64,000 nucleotides of DNA from Firm-04 sp045617625 (GCA_045617625.1 JAZLJA010000012.1:124001-188000), one strand, 5' to 3'. Positions 8,034-19,702 are shown, numbered from the stretch's first letter. The notes: generated by a model not told the origin, from the letters alone. Translations and numbers: made by a program.

Positions 8034-10670
8034 ATGGAATGGACAGGTCTCAACCAACTGCGTGAGCAGTATCTCTCTTTCTTTGAACGAAAAAATCACA
8101 CCCGCATGGACAGCGCATCGCTGATCCCCAAGGGCGATAACTCCCTGTTGCTCATCAACTCGGGCATGGCTCCGCTGAAAAAGTTCTTTCTCGGTCAGGC
8201 AGTGCCCCCCAATGTCCGCGTGACCACCTGCCAGAAGTGCATCCGTACCCCTGACATTGAGCGCGTTGGCAAGACTGCCCGTCACGGCACATTCTTTGAA
8301 ATGCTCGGCAACTTCTCGTTCGGCGATTACTTCAAGACCGAAGCTATCGAATGGGCGTGGGAATTTCTCACCAAAGAACTGCAGATCCCGGCTGACCGTC
8401 TCTGGATCACCATTTTTGAATCCGATGACGAAGCAGAACAGATCTGGATGAACAAGATCGGCATCCCGAAAGAGCGCATTATCCGCCTCGGCAAAGCCGA
8501 TAACTTCTGGGAGCACGGCTCCGGTCCCTGCGGCCCCTGCTCGGAGATCCACTTCGACCGCGGCGAAAGCTACGGCCCGTTTGAAAGCTTTGAACAGGCT
8601 TCGGACTGCGACCGTGTCATCGAGATCTGGAACCTCGTGTTCTCCCAGTTTGACAGCGACGGCAAAGGTCACTATACCGAAATGAAGAACAAGAACATCG
8701 ACACCGGCATGGGCCTTGAGCGTCTCGCAGTTGCCATGCAGGGCGTCGATAACCTGTTTGAAGTCGATACTGTCCAGAATATCATGAAGCACATCTGCAA
8801 AATCGCAGGCGTTGCTTATCACACCGATGAAAAATCCGACGTTTCCCTCCGCGTCATCACCGACCATGTCCGCTCCACGGTGTTTATGGTCGGCGACGGC
8901 ATCACCCCCGCAAATGAGGGCAGAGGCTACGTGCTGAAACGTCTGCTTCGCCGCGCTGCGCGTCACGGCAGATTGCTCGGCATCCGCGAACCGTTCCTCT
9001 ATCAGGTGGCGGAAACCGTCATTCAGGAAAACGGCGGCGCATATCCCGAACTGATTGAGAAAAAAGATCTCATCACCAAGATCATTCGTCACGAGGAAGA
9101 AAGCTTTGCACGCACCATCGACCGCGGCATGGATATGCTCGTTGCCTGCATGCACAATATGAAGCGCGAAAACAGCACCGTCATCTCGGGCAAAGATGCA
9201 TTCCAGCTCAGCGATACCTACGGTTTCCCGATTGATCTGACCGTTGAGATCGCCGCTGAAAACGGCATGACCGTTGATGTCGATTCGTTCCATGAATATA
9301 TGGACGAACAGAAAAAACGTGCAAGAGCTGACCGCGCATCGAAAGTGAAAACCTCGTGGGGCGGCGACCTTGCTCTGCCCAAAGATCTCGCAAAAACCAA
9401 GTTTGTCGGCTATGACCGCATGGAGCAGGTCTCCACAGTCCTCGCCATCATCGCGGACGGCAAACTTGTGGATTCCATCGAAGCCGGCACCGATGCTGCT
9501 GTCATCCTCTCCGAGACACCGTTCTACGCTGAAAGCGGCGGTCAGGTCGGTGACACGGGCGAACTCGACGGCGACGGCAATTTCACAGTCGATGACACCC
9601 AGAAGGGCGGCGACGGCTTCTTCCTGCACATGGGTACCCTCGAACAGGGCACTTTGCGTGTGGGCAGCACCGTCACAGCAAAAGTCGATACACAGCGCCG
9701 CATGGCGATCATGAGAAACCATACATCTGCACACCTTTTGCAGGCTGCTCTGCGCAAGGTGCTGGGCGACCATGTGCATCAGGCGGGTCAGCTTGTCAAC
9801 GCCGACCGCTGCCGTTTCGACTTCTCCCACTTCTCCGCAATGACCGCACAGGAACTCGAAAAAGTTGAGCAGCTGCTGAACGCGGAAGTGTTCGCCGCAC
9901 TGCCTGTCACAATGGAGGAAATGGCGATCGACGACGCCAAGAAACTGGGCGCGATGGCTCTGTTTGGCGAAAAATACGGCGATGTTGTCCGCGTTGTCCG
10001 CGCAGGGGATTCGTCTATCGAATTCTGCGGCGGTACACACGTTTCCAACACCGCACAGCTCGGTCTCTGCCGCATCGTATCTGAAAGCTCTGTCGCGGCA
10101 GGTGTCCGCAGAATCGAACTGGCAACGGGCGCAAATGTGCTCGATCTGCTCAAGAACGCCGAGGACGCGCTGGCACAGTCCGCAAAGGTGCTGAAACTTG
10201 CAAATCCCGCAGAACTGCCCGAAAAGTGTACCGCACTCGCCAATGAACTGCGCGAAAAATCCAAGGAAGTGGAAAAACTCAACGCAAAGCTTGCAGGCGG
10301 TCAGATCGCTGATTTGTTCGCAGGTGCGAAAGAAATCAACGGCATCAAGATCGTTTCGGCAATGCTCTCGGATGTCGGACCCGAAACCCTGCGCAGTCTG
10401 GGCGACCAGATCCGCGACAAAGAGGAAAATGTCATCGCGATGCTGGCAGGTGTCAACGGCGAAAACGGCTATTTCTACTGCGTCTGCTCCAAATCGGCAA
10501 CCGCAAAGGGCGCACACGCAGGCAAAATGATCCAGCGTGTCGCTGCCATCACAGGCGGCAAGGGCGGCGGCAGACCTGACACCGCTATGGGCGGCATCGG
10601 CAAGAGCTACATGGTGGACGAAGCACTGGGTATGCTCCCCGAGATCGCCGCAGAATTTATCAAAGGATAA
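8034..10670 (+). CDS. alaS: Alanyl-tRNA synthetase
   Basis: Charges tRNA-Ala. The 878-aa product has the class II catalytic core (residues 1-240, with the motif LINSGMAPLKKFFLG and GPCGPCSEIHFDRG), the tRNA-recognition region, the editing domain with the zinc ligands HTSAH near 561 and CGGTH near 664, and a C-terminal DHHA1-like domain with GGKGGGRPDTAMGG. The ATG at 8034 opens MEWTGLNQLR, the conserved start, with AAAGGA 11 bases upstream; a longer in-frame extension to 7956 would include the promoter and is rejected. First gene of a long plus-strand run. Confidence 0.97.
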   Translation: MEWTGLNQLREQYLSFFERKNHTRMDSASLIPKGDNSLLLINSGMAPLKKFFLGQAVPPNVRVTTCQKCIRTPDIERVGKTARHGTFFEMLGNFSFGDYFKTEAIEWAWEFLTKELQIPADRLWITIFESDDEAEQIWMNKIGIPKERIIRLGKADNFWEHGSGPCGPCSEIHFDRGESYGPFESFEQASDCDRVIEIWNLVFSQFDSDGKGHYTEMKNKNIDTGMGLERLAVAMQGVDNLFEVDTVQNIMKHICKIAGVAYHTDEKSDVSLRVITDHVRSTVFMVGDGITPANEGRGYVLKRLLRRAARHGRLLGIREPFLYQVAETVIQENGGAYPELIEKKDLITKIIRHEEESFARTIDRGMDMLVACMHNMKRENSTVISGKDAFQLSDTYGFPIDLTVEIAAENGMTVDVDSFHEYMDEQKKRARADRASKVKTSWGGDLALPKDLAKTKFVGYDRMEQVSTVLAIIADGKLVDSIEAGTDAAVILSETPFYAESGGQVGDTGELDGDGNFTVDDTQKGGDGFFLHMGTLEQGTLRVGSTVTAKVDTQRRMAIMRNHTSAHLLQAALRKVLGDHVHQAGQLVNADRCRFDFSHFSAMTAQELEKVEQLLNAEVFAALPVTMEEMAIDDAKKLGAMALFGEKYGDVVRVVRAGDSSIEFCGGTHVSNTAQLGLCRIVSESSVAAGVRRIELATGANVLDLLKNAEDALAQSAKVLKLANPAELPEKCTALANELREKSKEVEKLNAKLAGGQIADLFAGAKEINGIKIVSAMLSDVGPETLRSLGDQIRDKEENVIAMLAGVNGENGYFYCVCSKSATAKGAHAGKMIQRVAAITGGKGGGRPDTAMGGIGKSYMVDEALGMLPEIAAEFIKG

Positions 10671-10706
10671 TTCGTGAAAATTTCCGATTCAAGGAGGACG
10701 GACGAT

Positions 10707-11144
10707 ATGCGTGTTAAGATCCGCATTGCATCTCCCGACGACGCAAAGGCAATTTCGCGCCTGATTCGAGAAGAACTGCATACGCCCGTCTCCGCTTCGG
10801 ATACGGCACACGGGCTTTCGCAGCTCTGTGTGAACCCGCGCCACAAGATTTTTGTAGCGTGCGTGGATGACATCGTGGTGGGCTATCTGCATCTCTGCGA
10901 TTACGATTCGCTGCTGATCACCGAGCCGATGAAGTCGATTTTGTCGCTCGCTGTCGGATCGTCTTACCGTCGCATCGGCATCGGCAAAACGCTGCTCTCC
11001 CGCGCCGAAAATTATGCCCGCGAACACGGCGCATACGGAATGCGGCTCGATGCCGTCATCCCCACATCCGAAGCAAGACTGTTCTTCACTGCTTGCGGAT
11101 ATACGGACATGCCGCTCCAGAAAGAACTCAAAAAACCACGCTGA
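10707..11144 (+). CDS. GNAT family N-acetyltransferase
   Basis: A 145-aa single-domain acetyltransferase of the Gcn5-related fold. The acetyl-CoA loop is SSYRRIGIGKTLLSRAE (R/Q-x-x-G-x-G/A type), with a preceding beta strand and a C-terminal FFTACGY segment. The substrate cannot be told from sequence. The ATG at 10707 follows AAGGAGGA at 10691-10698; an earlier GTG at 10674 lacks such support. It lies 36 bases after alaS and is probably co-transcribed. Confidence 0.88.
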   Translation: MRVKIRIASPDDAKAISRLIREELHTPVSASDTAHGLSQLCVNPRHKIFVACVDDIVVGYLHLCDYDSLLITEPMKSILSLAVGSSYRRIGIGKTLLSRAENYAREHGAYGMRLDAVIPTSEARLFFTACGYTDMPLQKELKKPR

Positions 11145-11166
11145 TACTTGATTTAGGAGGCATATT

Positions 11167-11514
11167 ATGGATTGCTTGTTCTGCAAGATCGTCGCAGGGG
11201 AGATCCCGAGCGCAAAGGTCTACGAGGATGAATTTGTTTACGCATTTAAGGATATCAGTCCGATCGCACCGATCCATTATCTGTTTGTGCCGAAGCAGCA
11301 CATCTCGGGTGCATCGGAAATCAATGCGGAAAATGCCGAAATTGTGGGAAAAATCTTCACCGCGATCGCAAAGGTCGCCGCGCAGGAAAAGCTTGAGACC
11401 GGCTTCCGTGTCGTGACAAACTGCGGCGAGGATGCGGGGCAGACCGTGCCGCATCTGCATTTTCATCTGTTGGCAGGCAAGCCGATGGGCTGGTCTGTGG
11501 AAAGCGGCGTGTGA
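11167..11514 (+). CDS. HIT family (HinT-like) purine nucleoside phosphoramidase
   Basis: A 115-aa histidine-triad protein. It starts with CLFCKIVAGEIPSAKVYED and ends with the active-site triad VPHLHFHLLAG. The family hydrolyses adenosine phosphoramidates and aminoacyl adenylates, which could fit its place downstream of alaS. The ATG follows AGGAGG by six bases. Its stop codon overlaps the GTG start of the next gene. Confidence 0.95.
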   Translation: MDCLFCKIVAGEIPSAKVYEDEFVYAFKDISPIAPIHYLFVPKQHISGASEINAENAEIVGKIFTAIAKVAAQEKLETGFRVVTNCGEDAGQTVPHLHFHLLAGKPMGWSVESGV

Positions 11515-13640
11515 CCGCAAAAAACGCGCACTGCAATTCAGCCGACAGCAGTCCGAACAGCTTCCACCGCGCAGAATGCTTTACGGCGGCATGGATTTCG
11601 GGACTGCTGACGGCTTTTGTGTTCTCAGGAGAGGTACTGTTTTTCGCGTATCCGGCAGGCATCGCGCTGCTCGGCATCGTGATTTTGTCGCTGATACGAG
11701 AAAACTCGTCAAAACAGCTTGTCGCGTGGATGATGGGCATTCTGCTTTCCTGCGCCGTCTGGACGGTCTATGACGGAACGGTGCGAAGCCCACAACTCGC
11801 GTTGGATGGGCAAAAAGTCAGCATCAGCGCAAAAATCACCGACTACCGAATTTATACGGGTGATACGATTCGATATACGCTCCGTATAAAACATGACGGT
11901 GTGCCGATGACCGTTGACTGGTACGCAGATGAGACAACAGGACGGCTTCAAATCGGAGACATTGTGCGCTTAAACGCCGAATTTACGCGCATTTCATCAG
12001 ATTATCTTTACAAAACGGCACAGTCAGAGGCAGGGCGCGGAAAATATGTGCGCATCTATGACGCTGATGTACTGGAAATCAAGCAGCATCATGGATTTTC
12101 TATCAAGCGTGCGCTGCGGGACCACCGTCAAACCATGACAAGCCTCATTCGCACACGCCTCGATGAGGACGACGCAGGGCTGCTGCTCGCCATGTTGTTT
12201 GGCGACAAAAATGCGCTCTCCGAGGAGACATCCGCGGCGCTCTACCAAACGGGAATCGGGCACATCACGGCAGTTTCGGGGCTGCATCTGGTATTTTTCT
12301 GTGCGCTGCTCGAACTGCTTTTACGGCGATACGGTGCATCGGCAAAAGCACGATTCTGCGCGTGTATCGTGGCAACGCTGCTGTTCTCGGCAATGGTGGA
12401 TTCTGCCGTTTCCGTCTGCCGTGCGGCGGTCATGCTGCTGATTGCGCGGTCAGCGCCGCTGTTTGGCAGGCGGGCAGATGCACTGCGGTCGCTCTGCATC
12501 GCGGCGGTTTGCTGCACCGTTTTCACACCGGATGTCATCGGGTCGGCATCGTTTTGGCTGTCGATTTCGGGTGTTGCGGGCGTGGCGGTCTTCGCCCCGT
12601 GGATGACCGCAAAAATCAAGCTGCCACGCGCAAATTCACCGCTGTACGGCATCGTGTATATCGGGCGAAAAATGCTTTCGCTGCTGTGCGTGTCGATTGT
12701 CGTTTTTCCAGCATCTGTGTTGTTTTGTGGTGAATCATCATTGCTTGCACCGATCTGCAACCTCGTGATTCTGCCGTTCAGTATTGCGGCACTCTGCATT
12801 GGGCTGCTGACGGTTTGCACGGGCGGATTGACCGCATTTCTGCTCCCCATCGCAGGCATTTTTTGCCGCATCACGACGAATCTCGCGCTGCTTGCGGCAA
12901 AACTGCCGTTCTCCCATTTACGTGTCAGCGCAAAAGCCACACAAACCGTTCTGATGATTTGCGTCGGAATCGTCGCATTTACGATATTATTCACGAAAAG
13001 CAGATACAAAACCGTTTGGATGCTCGTGTTTTCTGCAATATTACTCTCCGTAGAAATGTCGTTTGACACCATTGCGGCGCGAAATCAATGCAGAATCGCG
13101 CTTTTGGGCAGAAAGAACCAGATGGTCGCCATGATCAGCGCGGACGGGTATCACATCGCGGCTGATTTGAGCGGCAGCCCCCGCAACGCGAAATATGCAG
13201 CAGAGTATCTCACTGAAAACAACGTATCTTCGCCCGATTTCGTGTTGTGCAGTCAAAAGCCCGCCGCAGGTTACGACAGCGCGATCCCGTGCGCGAAAAA
13301 TGTCATCCTCTGTGATACCGATTTTTTGCGCAGCGACACGAAAATCTGCGGGTGCGAACCATCACACGCCGAAGGCTCGCAAACTGATATTTCTTTCGCT
13401 GATACGACGATTTCATATACAGGCGACCGTGTGACGATCACATGGCGCGGGCATACCTGCGTGATCTTGCCCGCCAACGAGACGGAATCCGTTTGCGCCG
13501 AAGCGGTCGTGCGATACGGCGGCGAACCCGTCACGGGCGACACCTGCGGCATCTGGTCGCTGCCCGATGTGGACGGCACACGCAACAGCGAACTGATTTT
13601 CACACAAACAGGTGATTTTGAACTATATCCACTGACCTGA
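11511..13640 (+). CDS. ComEC/Rec2-like competence membrane protein with degenerate C-terminal domain
   Basis: A 709-aa polytopic membrane protein that should form the DNA-uptake channel. The core competence domain is clear near residues 215-265 (LLLAMLFGDK, then GIGHITAVSGLHL). About ten hydrophobic helices follow up to residue 515. In ComEC the C-terminal part is a metallo-beta-lactamase-like nuclease with a His-rich HxHxDH motif. Here residues 525-709 keep a sheet-like domain, but no HxHxDH or DVGQGD motif is present, so the nuclease is probably inactive. Start is GTG, overlapping the HIT gene stop by four bases. Gene order comEC-holA is the usual one in Firmicutes. Confidence 0.85.
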   Translation: MTAKNAHCNSADSSPNSFHRAECFTAAWISGLLTAFVFSGEVLFFAYPAGIALLGIVILSLIRENSSKQLVAWMMGILLSCAVWTVYDGTVRSPQLALDGQKVSISAKITDYRIYTGDTIRYTLRIKHDGVPMTVDWYADETTGRLQIGDIVRLNAEFTRISSDYLYKTAQSEAGRGKYVRIYDADVLEIKQHHGFSIKRALRDHRQTMTSLIRTRLDEDDAGLLLAMLFGDKNALSEETSAALYQTGIGHITAVSGLHLVFFCALLELLLRRYGASAKARFCACIVATLLFSAMVDSAVSVCRAAVMLLIARSAPLFGRRADALRSLCIAAVCCTVFTPDVIGSASFWLSISGVAGVAVFAPWMTAKIKLPRANSPLYGIVYIGRKMLSLLCVSIVVFPASVLFCGESSLLAPICNLVILPFSIAALCIGLLTVCTGGLTAFLLPIAGIFCRITTNLALLAAKLPFSHLRVSAKATQTVLMICVGIVAFTILFTKSRYKTVWMLVFSAILLSVEMSFDTIAARNQCRIALLGRKNQMVAMISADGYHIAADLSGSPRNAKYAAEYLTENNVSSPDFVLCSQKPAAGYDSAIPCAKNVILCDTDFLRSDTKICGCEPSHAEGSQTDISFADTTISYTGDRVTITWRGHTCVILPANETESVCAEAVVRYGGEPVTGDTCGIWSLPDVDGTRNSELIFTQTGDFELYPLT

Positions 13641-13663
13641 ACGAAACGAAAGGAGCAATCTCC

Positions 13664-14746
13664 ATGCCGAAGCTGACAGCCACAGATACTGTGCGTGAAA
13701 TGGGCGCAGATACGCCAAAAAAGCTGTGCTATCTGTGCGGTGAGGACGGTGTTGCCGTCACCCAGACCGAGCAGCGCATCCTCAAAAAACTCACCGACGG
13801 CGACGCCATGTCTTACACCGCCTTTGACGGTCAGGAACTCGACATGGAGCGTCTCAGCGAGGCGTGCGGCTTTTGCCCGATGTTTCAGCCGTTCAACGTC
13901 ATTCTGATACGCGATTTGGACGCAGATACGTTATCTCCGAGTATGGTAGACAGCCTGCTCAAGCTGTGGGAAGATCTTCCCGACCGCGTCGTCGTGCTGG
14001 TCGTCATGCGTTCGCTGACAGTCTACGAAGTCAAACGCGGCGCACCCGTTTTCACCCCCAAACACAAAAAAATCGCAGCATTTTTTGAAAAAAACGGTAT
14101 CCTGTGCGTTTGCGAAAAGAAGAATCCCTTGCAGCTCGGCAGAGAAATCATCGAACGCGCCAAACGGCACGGCTCTGAAATCTCCCGCGAGGATGCCGAA
14201 CTGCTTGCGAACCGCTGTTTGTGCGATTCTACGTTGATTCGCACGGAACTCGACAAGCTCATCGCCTGCGCCGACGGCGAACCGATCACCTTCCCGATGA
14301 TCGACGCGCTGACGGTTCAGCAGCCCGATGCCGATGCGTTTCGTCTGGCACGCGCAGTCACGGGCGGCGACGGCACCACAGCATTTCGGCTTTTACAAGC
14401 ATTAACTGCAAAAAGTGAGGATTCCAAAACGATTCTCGGGCTGCTTTCGATTTTGAGCAGCACCTTCACCGATTTTTACCGCGCCAAGCTCGGCATGGGC
14501 GCGGCAAAACAGGCAGGCGATATCACAGCCGATTTCGCATACCCGAAAAATCGAGAATTTGCTGTCAAAAACGCAATGCGAGACTGCAACTCGATGTCCC
14601 TGCCCCAGCTTCGCACCTGCATCCGCATTCTGCGTGAAACCGACCGTGCGTGCAAATCCAGCCGCACCGCTCCGCGCCTGCTGATGGAACAGGCAATCGT
14701 GCGAATGCTGCGCGTCAAACGCGACGGACAGGAGGACATCCGCTGA
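13664..14746 (+). CDS. holA: DNA polymerase III subunit delta
   Basis: The clamp-loader delta subunit, which opens the sliding clamp. The 360-aa protein shows the N-terminal AAA-like fold without Walker A (YLCGEDGVAVTQTEQRILK, then FDGQELDMERL and PMFQPFNVILIRDLD) and the helical C-terminal collar (LLQALTAKSEDSKTILGLLSIL). Start ATG with AAAGGAG upstream. It follows comEC by 23 bases and precedes the TOPRIM gene by three bases. Confidence 0.92.
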   Translation: MPKLTATDTVREMGADTPKKLCYLCGEDGVAVTQTEQRILKKLTDGDAMSYTAFDGQELDMERLSEACGFCPMFQPFNVILIRDLDADTLSPSMVDSLLKLWEDLPDRVVVLVVMRSLTVYEVKRGAPVFTPKHKKIAAFFEKNGILCVCEKKNPLQLGREIIERAKRHGSEISREDAELLANRCLCDSTLIRTELDKLIACADGEPITFPMIDALTVQQPDADAFRLARAVTGGDGTTAFRLLQALTAKSEDSKTILGLLSILSSTFTDFYRAKLGMGAAKQAGDITADFAYPKNREFAVKNAMRDCNSMSLPQLRTCIRILRETDRACKSSRTAPRLLMEQAIVRMLRVKRDGQEDIR

Positions 14747-14749
14747 ATC

Positions 14750-15352
14750 ATGGACAGATCTCACATCGCCCCTGCCATTGTGGTGGAGGGCAAATACGAC
14801 AAAATCAAGCTTGAATCCGTCGTAGATGCGACGATTCTCGTCACAGACGGATTCCGTATCTACAAACGTCCCGACCTGCTCAATCTCCTGCGGCATTACG
14901 CGGAAACCGTCGGTCTGGTGATCCTCACCGATGCCGACGCTGCCGGATTCCAGATTCGAGGGTATCTCAAGGGAGCGATTTCCACGGGGCGGCTTTACCA
15001 CGTTTATATCCCGAATATTCACGGCAAGGAGCGGCGCAAATCGGTCCCATCCGCTGAGGGTACCCTCGGCGTGGAGGGCATGGACGCCGATACCCTGCTG
15101 ACGGCACTCGCACGGGCGGGCGTGTTTGACGCCGATGCCCCCGCGCTGCCCTGCGACATCACCCCCGCTTTGCTCTATGAATACGGACTCATGGGCGCAG
15201 ACAACAGCCGCGCCGTCAGAGAAGCACTCGCGGAAAGCCTGCAGCTGCCGCGGCATCTCTCGGTGACAGGGCTTTGCGAGGTGCTTTGCACTATGACCTC
15301 TGCGGCTGAATTTGATGATTTCCTATCGGCACATCTGCAAAAGGAGGAGTAA
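14750..15352 (+). CDS. RNase M5-like TOPRIM protein (DUF4093 type)
   Basis: A 200-aa protein with an N-terminal TOPRIM domain: the catalytic glutamate in VVEGKYDK and the DxD-like LTDADAAG. The middle segment HGKERRKS and the C-terminal DUF4093-like part match the clostridial group related to ribonuclease M5, which matures 5S rRNA. RNase M5 activity is inferred; the group is sometimes annotated only as TOPRIM protein. It starts three bases after the holA stop and belongs to the same transcript. Confidence 0.82.
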   Translation: MDRSHIAPAIVVEGKYDKIKLESVVDATILVTDGFRIYKRPDLLNLLRHYAETVGLVILTDADAAGFQIRGYLKGAISTGRLYHVYIPNIHGKERRKSVPSAEGTLGVEGMDADTLLTALARAGVFDADAPALPCDITPALLYEYGLMGADNSRAVREALAESLQLPRHLSVTGLCEVLCTMTSAAEFDDFLSAHLQKEE

Positions 15353-15355
15353 CCG

Positions 15356-16696
15356 ATGCTGACAATGGATTTGAAGATCCTGCTGTTTTTCCTGCCGATT
15401 CTGACCCTTGCGGCGGCACTTGTCCCACCAAAATGGAAATCGGCGGTGCTTTCGGTGGGCGGATTCACAGCCTGCTGGTTCTTTGGATGGAAAACCTTCG
15501 TATATGCGCTGCTTTCGGTTTTCCTCGGCTGGTTTGCCGTCCGATGCTGTCCGCGCTCGCTGCAAGGGAAATCCGCCCAAAAAGCAAAAGCATGGATCTG
15601 CATCAGCATCGTGCTCCAGATTTTGCTGCTGATGCTCAGCGGATGCAAACTGCCACTGCTGATCTCCGGCATTCAGGCAGTCATCGCCGTATTCGACCGC
15701 GCCCACGGTATGCTGCGGATTCCGTCGCTGCCGCAGTATGTCGGCTATGTGTGCGAATTTCCGCGTTGGTTCGGGCTTTATCCTGTGGACTTTGCGGATT
15801 ACCGTTCTATGCAGAAAGCACGTAAATTCAGCGTTTCCAAGCTCGGTGAGGGCTTGTGGCTGATGGTGCTCGGTGCTTTTCAGAATATTGTGCTTGCTAT
15901 GCCGATGCTGTATTTCTACTCGATGATCGCAAATCCGCAGGCAGGCAATTCGGTGCGTCTGCCCCTGCTCGATGCGTGGCTTTCCGCCATTGCCGTCTAC
16001 TGCGTGATGTTCTTCCGCATTCACGGCTGGCTCGATATCGGCAGAGGAATGCTCTGTGTGTGCGGCTATGACCTTCCCGAAGGCTATGATACCCCCACAT
16101 TTTCCGCCTCCCTGCCCGATTACTGCAAACGTGTCTGGACACCGCTGCACATCGCCGCCCGCGATCTGCTCGGCATCGCCGATGACACGGAGAATGTTCC
16201 GATGGACAAATGGGCACTCGCAGTGCTGATTTGCGGCGTGGGGCTCGGGCTTGTATTCGCAGAGTCGCTGCTCGGGGCATTGATCTGGGGCATCACAGCG
16301 GCGGCGATCATGCTTCTGGCACGATTGGTTTCCCCGCTGATGCGCGAAAAACTACCGCTTGCAGCACAAATCGTCATCACCAATCTGCTTGCGATCGCAC
16401 TGGGCGGCGCGTTGTTCGGCACAAACTGCTCGGGCAAATTCGGCGACGCGCTTGCACTGTTCGGTGTTGGCGGATTCGGCATTTCGTCGTCAGCAACCTA
16501 TGCGCTTTCGTGGCACTGGTTTGATTTGCTGCTGTGCCTGATTTTTCTGCTGCCGCTGCGCAGCCTGATAAAAAAACTCGCGGATAAATATCCCGTGCTG
16601 CAAAAACTGGAACCCGCTGCCATTCCGCTTGCCGAACTCGGTATGCTGGTGCTTTGCATCATACGGTTGGTGACGGAAAACGTCATGACATGGTGA
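15356..16696 (+). CDS. Divergent MBOAT-like membrane protein lacking catalytic histidines
   Basis: 446 aa with about ten membrane segments and no confident standard family. Its segments align in order with the MBOAT acyltransferase encoded at 43956-45548. VPPKWKSAVLSVGG matches the LPKKYRWMLLLLAS end. CEFPRWFGLYPVDFADY matches FFPQLIQGPISRYDEL. GWLDIGRGMLCVCGYDLPE matches GGIDITIGIGQVLGIPLAE. SLPDYCKRVWTPL matches the NITEYWRRWHITL active-site segment. The WH histidine is lost (VWTPL), and the second catalytic histidine (LWHG) has no counterpart. It is therefore a candidate non-catalytic MBOAT relative. Start ATG has AAAGGAGGA upstream. Co-transcribed with holA and the TOPRIM gene. Confidence 0.65.
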   Translation: MLTMDLKILLFFLPILTLAAALVPPKWKSAVLSVGGFTACWFFGWKTFVYALLSVFLGWFAVRCCPRSLQGKSAQKAKAWICISIVLQILLLMLSGCKLPLLISGIQAVIAVFDRAHGMLRIPSLPQYVGYVCEFPRWFGLYPVDFADYRSMQKARKFSVSKLGEGLWLMVLGAFQNIVLAMPMLYFYSMIANPQAGNSVRLPLLDAWLSAIAVYCVMFFRIHGWLDIGRGMLCVCGYDLPEGYDTPTFSASLPDYCKRVWTPLHIAARDLLGIADDTENVPMDKWALAVLICGVGLGLVFAESLLGALIWGITAAAIMLLARLVSPLMREKLPLAAQIVITNLLAIALGGALFGTNCSGKFGDALALFGVGGFGISSSATYALSWHWFDLLLCLIFLLPLRSLIKKLADKYPVLQKLEPAAIPLAELGMLVLCIIRLVTENVMTW

Positions 16697-16726
16697 TTTG
16701 ACTTCAATCAGAAAGGACGATTCCCA

Positions 16727-17539
16727 ATGGAGATTTTTTCCCCTGCGGCATTTCGCATCGCAGATATGCACACCCATATTTTTCCAAGCAAGATCAGTGA
16801 AAAGGCGACCGAATCCATCGGCGCGTTTTATGACATTCAAATGCAGTATGACCGCGGCGAGACCGAGCTGCTGCTGAACGCTGAGGCGGAGATCGGCACT
16901 GAAAAAATGCTGGTCTGCTCGGTGGCAACGACCCCCAGACAGGTCGCATCCATCAACGATTTCATTGCCGGCGAGTGCGCCGCGCATCCTGAATTTTACG
17001 GTTTTGCCGCACTACACGGCGACATGACAGACATCGTCGGAGAGGTGGAGCGCGTCATCGGCATGGGGCTGCACGGCATCAAGCTGCACCCTGATTTTCA
17101 GCGTACCGCCATCGACAGCCCCGCATCATACCGCATTTTTGAAGCAATCGAAGACCGTCTGCCCGTTCTGATCCACATGGGCGATTATCGCCATGATTAT
17201 TCACACCCGCGTATGCTCGCAAAAGTCATGCAGGATTTTCCGAAACTCAAGGTGCTTGCATCGCATCTGGGCGGATTTGCCGCCTGGGATGAGGCTGAGG
17301 AGGTTCTGCGCGGCGGCGAAAACATTCGCTTTGACACGAGCAGCTCGGTTTGCCTCATGTCGCCCGACCGCGCCAAACGCCTGATCGACAAATTCGGCGT
17401 TTCGTGCTGTATATTCGGCTCGGATTTCCCGATGTGGTCGCCCAAAACCGAAGCGGAACGTCTGCTTGCACTCGGCTATTCATTCGAGGATTATCAGGCA
17501 ATGTTTTATGACAACGCGCAGGAATTCCTCGGATTTTGA
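16727..17539 (+). CDS. Amidohydrolase family metal-dependent hydrolase (PF04909 type)
   Basis: A 270-aa TIM-barrel hydrolase. Visible metal and catalytic motifs are DMHTHIFP (HxH), GIKLHPDFQ, PVLIHMGD, VLASHLGGF and the late aspartate in IFGSDFPMW. The family includes decarboxylases and lactonases; the substrate here is not evident. Ribosome site AAAGGA lies eight bases before the ATG. It sits in the long run led by alaS, 30 bases after the MBOAT-like gene. Confidence 0.85.
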   Translation: MEIFSPAAFRIADMHTHIFPSKISEKATESIGAFYDIQMQYDRGETELLLNAEAEIGTEKMLVCSVATTPRQVASINDFIAGECAAHPEFYGFAALHGDMTDIVGEVERVIGMGLHGIKLHPDFQRTAIDSPASYRIFEAIEDRLPVLIHMGDYRHDYSHPRMLAKVMQDFPKLKVLASHLGGFAAWDEAEEVLRGGENIRFDTSSSVCLMSPDRAKRLIDKFGVSCCIFGSDFPMWSPKTEAERLLALGYSFEDYQAMFYDNAQEFLGF

Positions 17540-17578
17540 CGCAAATACGCACATTATATCCCGATAAGGAGAACAGTC

Positions 17579-19507
<1,929 letters not shown>

Positions 19508-19514
19508 ACGATCA

Positions 19515-19566
19515 AAAAGCCCACCACAAAAGTTTCATCAGACTTTTGTGGCAGGCTTTTGTTTTT
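19515..19566 (+). terminator. Terminator of the alaS-to-ABC-F run
   Basis: A long stem (AAAAGCCCACCACAAAAGT paired with ACTTTTGTGGCAGGCTTTT) followed by GTTTTT, directly after the ABC-F stop. Confidence 0.88.
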
Positions 19567-19601
19567 CTCGAAAAATAATTGTAAAAAACATCAAAATGGG
19601 A

Positions 19602-19630
19602 TTTACAATCTCGAAAAAATGTGGTATAAT
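19602..19630 (+). promoter_or_regulatory. Promoter of the three-gene membrane-protein operon
   Basis: TTTACA at 19602-19607, 17-base spacer, TATAAT at 19625-19630. Confidence 0.75.
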
Positions 19631-19702
19631 AAGATAGCGATTTATCCGCTTTTGACAAAATGCCATGCCGCAGACTTAGAAAATCCAAGGAGGTGCGACA
19701 CT

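Noticed and set aside
8034..10670. T-box control of alaS
   Set aside because: Only about 50 bases lie between the promoter and the ATG, too short for a T-box leader.
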